Notes: a model not told the origin generated them from the letters alone. A DNA stretch of 64,000 nt from Pegea sp. RAD2-039 (GCA_034620365.1 JAQGEQ010000046.1:310001-374000); one strand, 5' to 3'; positions 38,200 to 52,600 are shown, counted from the first letter of the stretch. Numbers and translations: made by a program.

Positions 38200-40550
38200 A
38201 ATCTTCATCTAATTAGGCCTACATGTGATTTTTTAGTTTTTTTTATAATTTTCTAGTTTATGCTTTTTTCATTCTTTTTTTCAGTTAGTTATGAATAAAC
38301 TCACACCTTATCAAATTTATAAAATACTATCAGAAATTACTTTGTAGAACATCTCATCCTTGAATACTAAATTATGATTTTTCTACAAATATTCTGAAAA
38401 AGTTGTAAAGACAGATTATTTTTCTTGAGTTTTAGATAATATAAACTAAAAACGGTAGATTCAGAAATATGCAAAAAACTTAAAATGAAATTTCATTTAT
38501 AATTCCAAACAAACAGACAAACGTTATACATGAAAACTTTTTGAGTTTAATTAATTTTATACCAGTTAAAGTAATTAGTATAAATTTCATAACTGATATG
38601 CTTTGACAGCAAATTGTTTAAGTTAATTTTTCCATCTTCTTATAAAGTTTCGAAAATTTAGAAAATATATTCTTGAATGGTGGTCTAAAAGAAACTGTCA
38701 ATAATTTTTATTGTTACTTAGTATGGTTACTTTAAAATATAATCAGCTGATAATGTACGTTGTAAAAAGATTACATCAGAACAATCTATAACAGATTTGT
38801 CTAACAACTATTTACCTGAAACAATTTGAAATTAACATGAAAGTATTTATAAACTGTAGCTGGAATGCCATAAACACATTTTCATACAACTTTTAAAGTT
38901 TGTGACATTACATAAGTATCTACAAACTGTGAATGAATCTTAAATATTTTTCTTTTCATCGTTGTTTTACATTTAATATTTTTTGAGCAGTTATTCAGTG
39001 TTAACATATTTTTCACCAAATTTATCAAGTTAATGCTACTAAAAGATTTAGAAGATCAAATCATCAACGGAATTTTCTAAAAAGTTAAAACTTCACAGTT
39101 TGAAACTTTTCACAATTTGATTCTACCTATAGAGCATTTTTAGAATTTTACGAGATTGCAAAATCTTGCATATCAGCTTTAATCTTTAAAAGCAAAAGAA
39201 TACCTGATGGGTGAGCAGGTTAGTCTCATTCTTCACCTCATATAACAATTGTCTGGTAAAATCCAGGGTTAAATAAAACCTAGCATTGAAAAATCGTTTT
39301 TTCTTGAGTGAAGTTCTTTTCACTAATAAACTGAAAAAATGAATATTATCATTGTGAAAAATACGACATGAGTTGTTATTGTGAAAATAAATGATAATGT
39401 TAAAATTCAACGGAAGAAAAGGTAATTATAAAATAGAAAATTTTTCAATTTTCACCTTTATGCTCCTTTTCACAAATATCCTGGACGTTGTTATAAGCTA
39501 ATCATCCTATAATCGTAGCTGTGTACAAAAAAGATCTAAAGAATTCAAGCCGAACCTGAATCTATTATCTTTGATGTATGTAAAACTGAGTTGTAGAAAA
39601 ATGTTATTAACAGTTCTTTAATTTAATTAATGTACGAGAAGTACTAGGTTCAGTGTCAAAATTATACCAAGAAAATGTTAAGGTACTGTATTTTGACAAA
39701 TTAGGCTTCAATATATGATATTTGATTTTAGATACGAATATAAAATAATAAGCTTATTAGATATTTACACTTCATTATAAGTTCTTTGATAAGGATGATT
39801 TATTTGAAATGTTTTTTTAAGAAATATTTTTACTTTTATCGTTCTAAAATATTTCTGTACGTGACTCCTAAATTCGGCCAACTTCTCAAATTGACATTTC
39901 TACAATGTAAGTTTGATTTAAAATACACAAGTATCAATCTCTTTAATAATTATCATCTAATATAATCTTATTGTCTTAATATTCACCAAATTAGAAGGTT
40001 TAATGTTTTAGGTAACTATCAGGGAAGGTTACCTGACATTACTTAAATTAAACTTTGAAACAAATTCTTTAGAATGTTGTGTTAGATAAATTGAATTTGA
40101 ACTTTATCTAATTTTAAAACTTTATAATCTTATACAAACTTGAAAAGTTGAAAAATGCAAAAATGTTGATCAGTTCAGGCAGCAATAAGTATATAATCAT
40201 AAATTTGCAGAATAAAATTATTGAAGTAAATTTTAAATTTAAAACCACTGATGCAATTGAACAAATAAAAACTGTGTAAGATTAACTTGTTAGAACATTT
40301 ATAATCATGGGTTAATTTCAAATTTAAATTATCCAATGATTGCATAATAAAGCAAAATAAAGAATAGTATACAGAATTTAAGCAATTCTAATTGACATAG
40401 TAATTTGTTGGCTACGAAATACCTCCAATTAGATATTAAAACCAAATTGAATTAATTTCGATTTAATAAAGTTGATAAAATGAATATTTAAGCAGGAGAT
40501 TTTAAAACTTGTTTTGTAAGAATAAAATTTAGAAAACTATTAGAACATAC
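38200..40550. other. intergenic or intronic AT-rich DNA, nothing recognised
   Basis: No domain-like frame. If the exon at 44671-45037 is spliced to 38155, this stretch would be part of a 6.5-kb intron. Confidence 0.45.
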
Positions 40551-40569
40551 TTCTGTAAAAAATATTTTG

Positions 40570-40790
40570 TTTGCCTAGCTTAGCTTACGCAATGAGAAGT
40601 TTGGCTTCGATTCAATCGGCTCTACGCTTGACTCTTGTGTGGGACAAATGATTTAAAAAGAAATGGTTGAGGTTGATTTGGCACCTTGACCCTGTAAAAA
40701 ACTTCTTGTCTAATTATAAGACAGGTTTTAGGTTTGGTTGCTGAGAGTGCTAAAAACCCACTTGCCCTGAAACCAACGTACTAATTAAAC
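40570..40790 (+). repeat. SINE-like (tRNA-related) repeat, degenerate
   Basis: TAGCTTAGCTTA at 40576-40587 resembles a pol III A box, and GCTTCGATTCA at 40604-40614 resembles a B box (TTCGATTC core). Their spacing is somewhat shorter than in a tRNA. A GC-richer body of about 170 bases follows, including TTGATTTGGCACC, which is shared in degenerate form with the patch at 10.83 kb. It does not fold as an intact tRNA by eye, so it is more likely a tRNA-derived SINE than a tRNA gene. Confidence 0.4.
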
Positions 40791-40799
40791 TGTGTTACA

Positions 40800-43700
40800 A
40801 AACGTTTAATTACTAATCTCTAAATTGAATACTAACTGAATTTTTGCGTTGAAAAATGTTTTATTTTGCCAAATCGTAAGATGGTTTGGCTATTCTTTTT
40901 ATTAGCTTCATAATTTCTTAGAGATAAACAAAGTTTTAAAACTGTACAAACATATTTAGCATCATTTTAACTATTAGACCATTTTTAATTTGTTTTAAGT
41001 GAAGTTTTTGACAAGTGAAGCACTTTTAACATTGATCAACATAATAATTTGTCATTTTTAGATATATAATTTGAATTATAAAGATAGTTTGAATTCTTCA
41101 TATCTTCAGTTTTCTAAATGATCTTTTAGAAACGAGAATATCGTGAACAATCTTTAGCACACTCTGGCGGATAGCTTTTTAAAGATACTTGCGCATTGCA
41201 ATTGATTACTTAAGCTTTAAAATAACCTTCTAGTAGAACATTACGTTTTGTAACAAACTGAAAGTAATTTAAAAACCTTTTTACAAAACTGTTAAATACT
41301 TTATTAGTATTTTGTAATGACCAAACTCAATACATCGAAGTTCACTTCTGATTTTATTTATTTGTTTATTTATTCATTCCACAAAGAATTGTTTAATCAC
41401 AAGTTATACAAAGCAAGTAAAAGCCATTTAGAGGTTTTTGTTCTTATATTTAAATGGTTTGATTTGTATATGTAAACAACTAATATTTTTGTATGATTGT
41501 AGTTAATGTACATTTTCAGTTTTTTATGTAGTGTTATTGATTGATAAAATAAAAACAGAAATTTATCAAGGCTGTTAAATAAGTTGAATTTTATTGACCA
41601 GGGCCTTGATTTTTAAAAGATTTTAAATCAATAAACTTCAATTATAATCGAGTTTGTAACGTATACAAATAAAAGTTAGAAACGCAATATATAAGAATTT
41701 AATTACAATTTTATTATTTGTCATTTACAAACTTTACAAAATTAATTTAATATCAAAACAAAACTTTTATTACATCAAAACTACTTGTTTATTGTTGTAA
41801 GAGTGAATTTATAAAACTTGTAAAAACTTAATAAAGTTTTTATCTTTAAATTATCGTTTACTATAAGAATTAAAAAACTTTGTAAATGTAGTCATGAGAA
41901 GGTTTGTAGTCAATAAACTACAAAAGTTAAATTTATGAAAAAAGATAGAATGGAAAGTTAATCATTTGTTTAAAAGGAAAATATTTAAACAAAATCAGCT
42001 TGTTAGACTCAATGGATTCTATTGCTATTCAGAGATTTTGACATTATAACTCAGTTAAATCGAAAAATTATAATGATAATTGAAGTTATTTAGAAATAAT
42101 AATATTAAAATCTTAGAAATTTATATTTGATTTCATAAATTACAGTATGTATAAAAAAGATTGATATTTTATCTAAATAAATGCTTTTGAAAATATGAAA
42201 GTTTGTGTTCAAAAAGATTTCAGCAATAAAAATAATTTCTTTTGGAAAATAAGTGTCAAGCAAGTATATTCAAAACAAGTTTTTATTGACATTACCTTGA
42301 AAACATTTTCTTTTACACAAAATATTACCTAATATGCATTTGAAGCCACATACAAAAGATTAAATAAAAGTAAGAGATACCAGCTAAACAAAAAAATTCA
42401 AATCTAGATAATATCTTGTTTATGTCAAACACAAACCTTAATATTAAAAATATTTTTAAGTAAGCCGTGTTTGCTTTTAATGAAATGATCAAAATCAAAT
42501 AAAATTGAAAACTTATACTAGCGATGCTGTTTGTCTTTCAGTACAATCAGTTTTTGAATCAAAATTATTATCTTTGCTCCATTAGGTCAGCAACAAAACA
42601 ATATTGAGTTCTTTGTTAACTAGATTTTAGTTTCTAAAATTTTCCTGAAAACATTAAAAACTCATATTTATCAAAGCTCTACGTTCCTAAATTCTAGACC
42701 TTCAGATCATACAATTTATAGTAGGAACATTTTATCAGTATATATGAAAATTTCAGCATTTAACTTAAGTTATTGACATATAAAGTTAATTGATATGTTC
42801 TTGATTGTTTTTATCCAGACTTTTATAATCAATTTAACTTTCTTTTGTTTCAAATATGACTAAATTATATTTATAGATTCACAGGAAGGTGTTATAACTT
42901 TGGTAAAATTATTTGTTGTAACAACTGAATAACGAATAACAACTTTAATTGAATAAATACTATACACACAATTGAAGGAAGTTTTAAGTTTGCTATCTAA
43001 TACCTATTTTTAGACATTAAAAGAATTAAATTTGTAATTTTTCTTTACCTTGGTAAATTATTTATAGATGAAACATTAAAATCGTTAAAGTAATTGTAGA
43101 TAAGCTAACTTCTAAATTAAATTAAATAAAAAGTTTTAATCGATATTTAAATTATTAAACTTGTACAAAATAGAAATAAAGTTTCCTTTAGTTTTGAACT
43201 AGAGTTGAATGTTTATAATGATAAGCTTGAAAATTAAAGTCAAGACATAATCCCATAACGGATCTAACCATGTGCATGCTAGCATCGTATCTAGTCTTGA
43301 CAGAAATAAATTAATAAATGACAGATAATCAATATTGTTATAATCGAGAAATTTTATTTTTTTAAAACTTTGGCAAGAATAAAGCAATTTTAAAAATAAT
43401 GAGTATTCATTTTATAATATGAAGAAAAAGCTCAAAGAAAAAATTGGAAGCTGGTTATATTGATTGTATACAGCACAAAATATATTTTCATTAAAAACAA
43501 ATTTTTTTAAATTCATAAAACTCAACTTGAGTATATTTACATTTTTTAACTTTCAAAATGTTGTCAACTAGATGAAGAAGTCGAATAATGGAATCTTACT
43601 TGATCAGTTTACTTAAGAAAGTAAAAAGTTGGTCTCAAAAAGTTCTTTGTAGATAATTTTTGGGTTTAATAAAATCATCATTGCAAAATCATCATCTGAT

Positions 43701-44600
43701 ATTCACAAAATAAGCGTAATATTTTATCGTTATTATAATATAACCAATATAGATTACTTGATCTCATTTAATATTCAAGTAACCTTTCATTTAAAAGACT
43801 AAAAGGCAATTTTGTATGACAAATGGTTCTGATTTAAACTGATATTTTCTAAACATTTTCATTGTAATTTACTTAAACTTATTCTCAATATTATATACTG
43901 AGGAATAAATAGTGTACAATAATGATAGCATCTAGAAAAATACATGGACACTATCAGAAAATCGTAAATATATAAGAGAAGAACTTGTGCAGTATTGTTT
44001 CTGCTTATCTATGCAACATTAATATTGTAGCCAAAATATGAATAATTGAAAACGAAGCTTCATCATAAATTACTTTACTTTTGTTACATAGAGTTCAGTC
44101 ATAGTTAAGGATTTTTATAAAAAGATTCTTATGTTTTAAATTACTTTCAAAACTTTAATGAAATTATTATTGAAAGGTTTTGAAATTAAATCGTAACTTA
44201 GTCTGTATTAATCATTCTGGTAAGAATAATAAATCCATATATATATCAATCAAGCTAAAGAACTCATATAAAAGTACACTTTAAGTATCTCTAAAGTTTT
44301 AATTGCAATAGACTTTAATAGTAAATAAATATAGATAATTTGTAAGTAATTTGTAAACGGTCTTCTTTTGAATGCTAGTTTTTATATAAAAAAAAAGTTG
44401 TACAATTTTCAAAAACCCTCAAGAAACTGTACGACAACATACTGACAAGAATTTGAATAAAAACACTTTTATTTTACACTGTAATCAATTTTATGCTCGG
44501 ATTTACATTTCCCAGCAACCAAAATATAAAATAAAAAGCGATGAACCATTTGCTAAAGCATCGGCAACAAAGGTTCAAATATTTTAGCAAACACCTCATA
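40800..44600. other. AT-rich DNA, nothing recognised
   Basis: Very AT-rich with no domain-like frame. The 62-codon minus-strand frame at 43199-43387 looks like chance. Confidence 0.5.
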
Positions 44601-44670
44601 TACAAAATCATTTTCATTAATGAAACCAAATCAATAGAATATTAAGTAGTAAATTGTCATCGCCAAATAC

Positions 44671-45037
44671 CTCTGCAGCCCTGACTTCTAGCATTTGGAC
44701 GTTTTCTTAACGAGCTCAACATCCAAACTCTTTTGTGTCGGTTCTTCATCTTCTGACGCCGTCTACATAAGTCTTTGATGTATAATATCAAAAATACTAT
44801 CGCAGAAGGAGCAGCAATACATAAAGACACAGTCATCAAGATGTAAAGTTTTTCTTCAGGAGTCAAATGGTAATCAGAAGGATGAAATGTGACTTTTTTA
44901 ATGTTTCTTCTCGTCCAGTCCAATCTTTCTGGCCAAGATTTTTCTAATTCTACTGTGGCAGTCTCATGCTGGCTTACAATGTAAACTTCCGTCGATGTTT
45001 CGCGAGTAGTCTGAGTGCTAAGAAGCAAAGATAACAT
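44671..45037 (-). CDS. single-pass membrane protein, exon(s) of an unrecognised gene
   Basis: I do not recognise this protein. The frame is GC-richer than its surroundings. The first ATG is at 45035-45037. A polar, acidic and Thr-rich N-terminal part of about 60 residues is followed by one strong membrane segment (YILMTVSLCIAAPSAIVFLI). A very basic cytoplasm-like stretch follows (CRRRQKMKNRHKR, LRKRPNARS). The topology suggests the N-terminus is outside. At the 3' side a donor, AGAG|GTATTT, ends coding at 44671 in phase 1; without splicing, four more codons lead to a TGA at 44657-44659. At the 5' side TTTGCTTCTTAG is a good acceptor after the ATG, so the exon may instead begin at 45017 with earlier exons unseen. 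KCNE-type channel subunits share the small one-segment layout, but no diagnostic motif is present. Confidence 0.5.
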
Positions 45038-45169
45038 CTTGTAGAATTTACAGCAGTATTGATCATTCAAAGGTTAAGTGTCAAGCTGAGAGACTAGCAA
45101 CTAATTTGTTTGTTCTAAAGTCATTAGCACTCTCAGAGACGCTATGAAAAAAGCAGCATTAACGACCAA

Positions 45170-48100
45170 GCTTATAACGAGTATTTGAAGCGATAAAAAT
45201 AAAAAAAAAGACTCAAAGCGTAAAATTAGTTCTCTAGTTTTGCTGGCAAAACTTTTAAATATTGTCAAGCCTTAGAAATAATTCTGCGTAAAAATAAATG
45301 CAAAAAAAAGAATACTTTTAGACACTATTCATAGATTTTATAATTAAAACAATGTCCTTTTTTTCTAATTTAATATTCTTTACATGATATATAGAGATAA
45401 CCCTAAAATAATTACCCTTAAATAAGAGTTTATTATAAGAACAAATGGCTTTTTAACATTTGAAAGTCTATTAGTTTCAAGGACCTACTTTAAAAAACTT
45501 TTGCTATTATATAACATATAACATATAAAGTTGAATCTGTGCAGCTACTTAGTCTGTATCTTAATGACTTAAAATGATTTAAATGAAATATAATTAACAG
45601 ATAACTGACTCATAGAAGGTCTTAAGAGTTTGATTAGTTGCCACCTTTAACAATCTACTTAAAGTATTAGTTTTTCTACTGCAAACAGAAATTATATAAG
45701 AAATTTTAGTGTAATTTTTAATAACAAGAATATTCATTGCATAAAAGTCGCAACATAAAAAGACTTGTATTTTAAAGGTTAAACTTTATAGATTTGATCT
45801 TTTAACAGAAGGCATAATTGTTTCATCATCTGTTGCATTTTGTAAATAAACTGTCAAACAGCAAAATATTTCTCATGAACTTCTCTTTTTAATGTTCTCA
45901 TTTCTATAAAACTTTGAAATTAAAGTAAAAACTTAAGTATTAAAAGACTTGTCATCGGAGATTATAGATCAATAAAATAAAAATTATTTTAAAATATCTG
46001 CAAATATTAACATAAGGTACTGAAAAGAAATTTTTCAAATATTAGTATCTTGAAAGTTATCTGATAGTCTAAAAATTTTCTATTAAGATTATTGAAGTGT
46101 TGGCAACATAGAAATATTTGAAAAATTTAAGATTTTGCTAAAAGTTTTAGGCGTTTAGAAATCAGCAAATTGCAAAAAGTAAACCTGTCAAAGAAAAGCC
46201 CGAAGCTTTGAGGTTAGGAATTTATATCGATTCAACAAATTTCTTCTTATTATGCAAGCTTTTAATGTTAAAGTAAAAAGATAAAAAGTAATTACGATCG
46301 AAACTCAAGATATATTCAAAATATAAATCATTATTTTACATCATTTCTAATAAGCTTAAACTCAGCTTCTAATTAATTTAGTTATATTTTACTTCAAGAA
46401 ATTAAATACTTTTATTTTTGTCACACATGTATCTCAGATTTTTTAACTGATCAAACCAAGGTTATTAAACTGCATTAACTTTCGTTAAACTTCCAGAAAT
46501 ACATCAGAAAAAAAAAGTTATTAATTTCTAGCTTCAAATAATTAGAATACTAAAATGAAATATTTCTTAATTTAAAAACATCTGGTGACAGATTTAAGTT
46601 GTTTATATCAATCAAAAAATCCAAAGCTTTTTAAACAATATTTTTCTTAACCGAAATTGTTTTTGGAATAACCTTTTAACTTCAGTATTTACTCTTCAAA
46701 TTTAATCCTTTAAACAAATTTGGTAGATAGCAAAATTTAATTTTTCTTATTTTAGTGCACTGTTCAAACTCAAAACGTAAAACATGTTTTTTAAAGTAAA
46801 ATTCTATGTCAGATGCTATACTATACACGATTTTTAAAATAAAACTAAAAACATACAGAGAGCCACTATTTCGTGAAAAATTTACATTTTAAAAGTTTAA
46901 TAAAACTTATTTTTAGAAATATTGAAAAATCTAAAGCTTGTATATGATTTAATTTGCTTAGAATAGTATAAAAATCAAATTGTAAACTATATTATAAGAT
47001 CGTGCAGACTTATTTAGTTATTCTATATATTTTTTAAATAATATTTATTTTAAATTGTTATTTTTTTTCTGTTTAAGATAAAAGATTATTTTACAACGAT
47101 TATTAAATACCTAAGAATTTATTTAGCTTTTTAAAAGCTTACTGATAATAGTTTAAATAAATGCTATGCAAAGAACTTTCATTCAATAATTTGTTTACTA
47201 ATTTAGTTCAGTCACTAAGTGCCACAAAATTTGTATTATAAAGTTTACGTGAAATTGAATAATATATATCTAGATAAATATTACAGATTTCTTTCTGATT
47301 AAATCTGACGTTATAAAACATAAAAATCCTTTTCTATAAACAAATAAATTCTAACTGTATACTTTTGTTTTATTATCTTTCAAAATCAATAAGGCTTTTT
47401 AAATAAGCTTATTTGATAGTCTCTTTTATCAAAAGTTATGATTATATCTAGTTTTATAAGGCAGAAAAACAACATTTTAATCATTTTAACCAACGTTTGA
47501 AACTGACTTTTTTGAGCCGTTTTAAGATTAATGATGATTAAATTCTTTTGGCAAAAACTTTTCCTAATTAAAACCAAATTAAATTTGGCAGCTGAAAAAT
47601 ACATTTAGATTTGAAACTGACTTGCGTATTGAATTGTGTTAATAAAAACTTATTTTTTTTTGAGATATTTCATTTTTACAGAGCAAAAACTTTTGATCAT
47701 TAGAATAAATGATGAATAATTTATTCATTTTAAACACTTTAAACATGTAACTAAATTAATTTTTGTGTGAATGAGAATAACTCACTATAGCTAACAAATA
47801 CATAAATTCTAAAATTACAAAAGTATCAAACAAAGTTACTGAAATAAAAACTGCAAATTTTGTTTTAAGCTATCTAGTTTATTAGAGAAGATAACTTATA
47901 AGATAAAAACAATCACATACAGATTGATTGTAAGACATACCAACTAATTACTACATCGTAGTTTGAAGTATTCTATTTTAATTTGATATCAAGAGAGAAC
48001 TAAAAAAGGTTTAATGTTTTTATGTTTAGTTGCTAACGTAGGAGCATAGTTTTACAAATTCAAAACATTGTTTTAAGCATGTTTTAACTGCATACAATTT

Positions 48101-49800
48101 AAATCTTAAGTATAAAAACTCTGAAAATTGTTTTTTTAATTAAAAAAAAATATCTTTGTCGTAAATACTAAGCTACAATGTTTTTTAAATATCAAACAAT
48201 AAAACGTTTATGTAATAAATAAATGCTCGTAATTTCCTTCTAAAATATAATCACCATATGGCAAAAAGATGCCTAATAAGATTTCTTTGTTTGAGTTACT
48301 TTTACATATGTTGCAAAAAATTGTTGCATAATAAGACAACCAACTTTTAAATCTCATATTAAATCAACACGACTCAAAGTTTAAATAGTTCTTTCTTGTT
48401 TTCCACACCTGTTCCATATGCGTTACCTATAAAATTTGTTGCTTTCAGTAGCTAAAGACCTTTTGAAAGAAGCAGCATAAAGCTGACAGATGACACCTAT
48501 GATTGAAACAGGAATACCTAAATTACAGCTTCTAAAAGAAATTAATTTCCTGTTATGAATCAGTTACTTTAATAGTTGCCAACAATCTAACCTTAAAAAA
48601 TTATTTCAAGTAAAGAATACTTTGATCGAAATAGGATCAGTGTTTCATTCATTATTTCTGCAATTTTGCAAAGCAACTTCAAATACTTTGAAAATATGAG
48701 TTTCATTAAACTATAATGAATAAAATATAATTGTAAGAAAAACTTTTATCAAAATTTCATTTTTTTCATATTCAAAAATACAAAAGATAAACTTTTATAA
48801 ATTTAGATTAGCCAAATTAGATCAAACGACATCAATGACATTTTGATATATTCTACTTTTGATTTGAATTGCATACCATTTTACTGAAAGTAAAAATTCC
48901 TTAGAGTAATGACCTTTAGTAAGTATTACTGTCTTGTAGAACAGAAATTGAATTTAAAGCAGATAGGATAGAACCTGTTTTGTGAAAATCTAATTAAAAG
49001 TAAATTTGATTTACTCAATTAAGCATTTTTTTAATTTGGCGTTTTTTCATCTGATTCACTATTAATCTTAAAAACTTTTGGACAATAACTCACAACTTGA
49101 CATAGTTCAAGCTAAACTTTATAATATAATTCTAGTTAACCCTAAGATAAGAGATTCTACATCAAAACTGCTTTTTAAAAGTTACAACTTGAATAGCAAG
49201 TCTCAAGAAAACTTGACATGCTACCGGACCTAAGCTTGAGTTGATGGATTGTTTTTTAAAGTTAATTCTGATTAAATAGTTTTTTTTTTTTAGTTGAAAC
49301 ATTAACTTAAAGCTGTGTCACTGGGTGTTACTTTATCATTAAAATAATTTTAAGTCTGTTGTGCATTATGTCCATATTTCAATAATTTTTATTTTTAATA
49401 AAATTCGAATCAGTTGATTAATTTAGTTTTTTCAACGCATACATGCAGGTGGCAAATATACAACTCCTACAACAAACAAAAACAATATGAACAGAAAGAT
49501 AAAAAAAGTCTCAAGTATGGTAATATAGAAAACGTAGGAACACTGCAGAAGTATAAGTAAATATAAGTCATGAAACAACAATAAAAGATAAGCGAAGAAA
49601 ATGAAGTAACTGGTATTATTAGTAAAAATATAAATAAATACACCACAAAAGTTAATCACAGCTTATTAGCAGTTATTCAAAAATGTGTATCCACCAAAGA
49701 TTTATAAAAGATTTTTACTGTCACCAACCACAAAATATGATATATATATAATAAACAATTCACTTCCTAGAAATAACTTTATCACAACTTATAAGCACTT
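45170..49800. other. AT-rich DNA, nothing recognised
   Basis: No supportable gene. The minus-strand frame at 49432-49659 is almost all Phe, Leu, Tyr and Ile, a product of AT-rich composition rather than a real membrane protein. Confidence 0.5.
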
Positions 49801-49829
49801 CGAGATTATACAGTTCTTAAAGCGAACAC

Positions 49830-52600
49830 ACCACAATGCGACTGACAAGAACTAAAAAGCTGTCACTTCACTTGGGTGTCATCAAAGTTGTTGAGGAGTT
49901 TTTGAGAACAAATGAAGAATATTTAGAGAAATAGTTAAAGTTAAGATGACAGAAACCATTAATAACTTTAGTTAGTCAAAGTCGGAGAAGAAGCTTCAGT
50001 ATTGCAGGGAATTACTAACAAGCTTGTAGAGTCTTTGAATAGAAAAGGGTGTGCACTATACATAGAAAGTCCTAGAAAATGATCTTCAAATAGATTGAGG
50101 TTAAAGAACATCTTTTTCAGGGTGAGGAATACAACAGAGAAGTTTGATTCTAACTACAGACAAAAGTATGTGGAAAAGTTTCAGCATTTCTGGTCATCAA
50201 ATATTTTCTGCTTAATTTCTAGTTAAATTCAACTTAATCTTGTCTAAGCTTCTCAGAAAATGACAAAAATATATATTTTTGCATGAAAGAGCCTCAAATC
50301 AACTTTTTTTTAAATTATCAATGATATCTTGCAATTTTAAAGCAATTAGTTCTTTGCAGACATAGCTGCATCAGTCCTAAAACATATATTAATAAATCAC
50401 AATTTCTTGTCATAAAGATTAATTTGACCCTAACTTTGACAAGACTTTGAATCTGTCTTTCTAAGATTATAAAAGAATAAGTTATGAACAAACAGCTAAA
50501 ATTATAAATTTTGTAATATATCTGAAACGTCACCAAGCTCAAAGAAAAAGTTTTATTCAAATTATATTGATAATTCATCAATGTTTAGACTAAGTTTGAA
50601 TAAGAAATTCGATTTGATGATTGTATTTCAACTGTAGCTGGAAATGCTTAGAACGGAATTTTGTAATTACTGAATTAGCCCTGAATTGAAGAACTTATTA
50701 AGATATTTGCTGAATAATCAAAATCTTCAGCTTATACAAATGTGACCTTAAATAAGTAAAGCTTAATTTTTATATAGAAGTCAGAGGCTGTAAACTACAA
50801 ATTCAGTAAGTTGAAACCAATACAGAATCCATAAATACACTCAGCAATCAACATTTTATTTAAACAAGTCATGTTTTAAAGATCTTGATAGGCAACTTGA
50901 TAATCTTATTATGATCTTGACTATTAGCATCTTAAGAATATTTTCAAAATTTAAATCTAAAAGATCAAAAGTTTTAATTTGAATAAACGTTTATAAACAT
51001 AAAATGAAGAACAGAGCTCATGATGGAGACTTTAATTTCATCTCAGTAAGATCAAAGCTATAAAGATGACTTCTTAAAATTCTCTAAAAATTTTATCTGA
51101 TAATTTTAATGTTTGAAGTAAGTAATCGAACTATTGATTGCAAATATTTCTGCGTAAAAATAAAACAATAAAATTCAAATTTTGTATGAAACTAGCTTTC
51201 AACAAAGTCCTCATCAACAGCGAGAATTTAGCATCGATCTATCAAACAATAGATTTTATAAAGTATATAAATCTGTATGACTTCTTGGTCAACAATAACA
51301 ACTGTGTGACACTTACATTAGCTGGATAGGTCTTTCAGAAGTGGTCAAGTAGTTTGTAGTTTAAAGAAAACCAATAGATTATAACTGAGCGTTTATCTTA
51401 AGACTTTATTCTAAAGAATTTATTCTAACTTTTAGTTTAGTTTCAAAATTAGCATTTGTGAAGTATTTTTAGAAACTCAAAAATTTTGTAATTAGTCTGA
51501 TAACTTGGTCGTATAATATACTTCATAATCTTCATTTGCTAATCTTATTCATGAGTCTAACTCTTTGCTTCTAACTTTATCGGATTATATTTACGAACTA
51601 TGATAAGCGAAGATTTCTATCAAACTTTGGCTTTGCATCAGTCTTTTTAGCCTTGAAACAAATTGAAATGATAATGAATGATTCTGTTAGCGGCATAATA
51701 TATTCTGGTAACTTAGCAGGAATTGCATTATTTGTTTCAGAGCTTACTATAAAGTGGAAGAAAAAGCATACTATAATTTGTCAGAGCATTTTCCATTCTA
51801 TTAGAAGCATCTTAATTTTCAAAAATCTCCGAGTGCACGCTAGACGGCGTTAGAGAGCTCGCTTAACTTATTCAAATTGTTTCTCTTTTTTTATCAGCTT
51901 AAACAAAATAATAACGACCTCTTTAAACTTTCAAAGTTAGTTTTAATGAGTTGTTTCTGATTGTATTTCCCCTGTTTGTTCTTATGGTGTTCTTCACCAA
52001 AACAACCACATGAGAGCTTTATTCTGAGCATGAAAAAACATTGCAGAACGATTCTTAGACGATTTGACGATAAATAAAAGTAGGTCTTGAATCTAAGTGA
52101 GTTTAGAGTTCTACTACCGAAATCCCAGTGACTACAAACTTCTAAAGATTATAAATTAGGAATAAGAAAACATTACTTATCCGCTGTTATATTTACAGTT
52201 CACTAAGGCACAAGAACCACGACTAGATCAAGGATATCTATGTTGAACAGTCTTGTCAGCATAATCGCCTGACTTCTCAAAGTAATTTGTGCTTAAAGTA
52301 ACTCTACTATTTCATCAGAAGGAAAAGACCCTTTGAAATCTTGGTTAGATTTTAGATCTTATTTTAAATTCGAGTATTAAGTCTTTTGCATCTTGAACTT
52401 TAATGATCAAACATTCTTGAGTGAAATTATCAAAGATACTTGCTTCAGTTTAAGTGTTAAGACAGACAGTTTTCTGATTCAAAATTTAGAGTAATTTTCA
52501 GCAATTGGGAACCAGTACTCTAAGTCCATTGAAAAAGTTCACAAGCTAAAAATCATAAGATTAAAAACGATTTGACAGTTAAACAGTTTAATATTTTCAG
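49830..52600. other. mixed region with possible decayed coding sequence
   Basis: At 49834 (+) an ATG opens 32 codons that look protein-like (RLTRTKKLSLHLGV, EEFLRTNEEYLEK), but stops then interrupt the frame every 5-30 codons. At 51653-51853 (+) a 66-codon frame that starts without an ATG is somewhat GC-richer. At 52,200-52,460 the minus strand has broken frames. The pattern fits an old, disrupted transposon or pseudogene, but no domain can be named. Confidence 0.2.

Noticed and set aside
49432..49659. 75-codon minus-strand frame with a strongly hydrophobic sequence
   Set aside because: Nearly all Phe, Leu, Ile, Tyr and Val, as expected from AT-rich DNA; no ATG-led signal-peptide pattern and no splice context.
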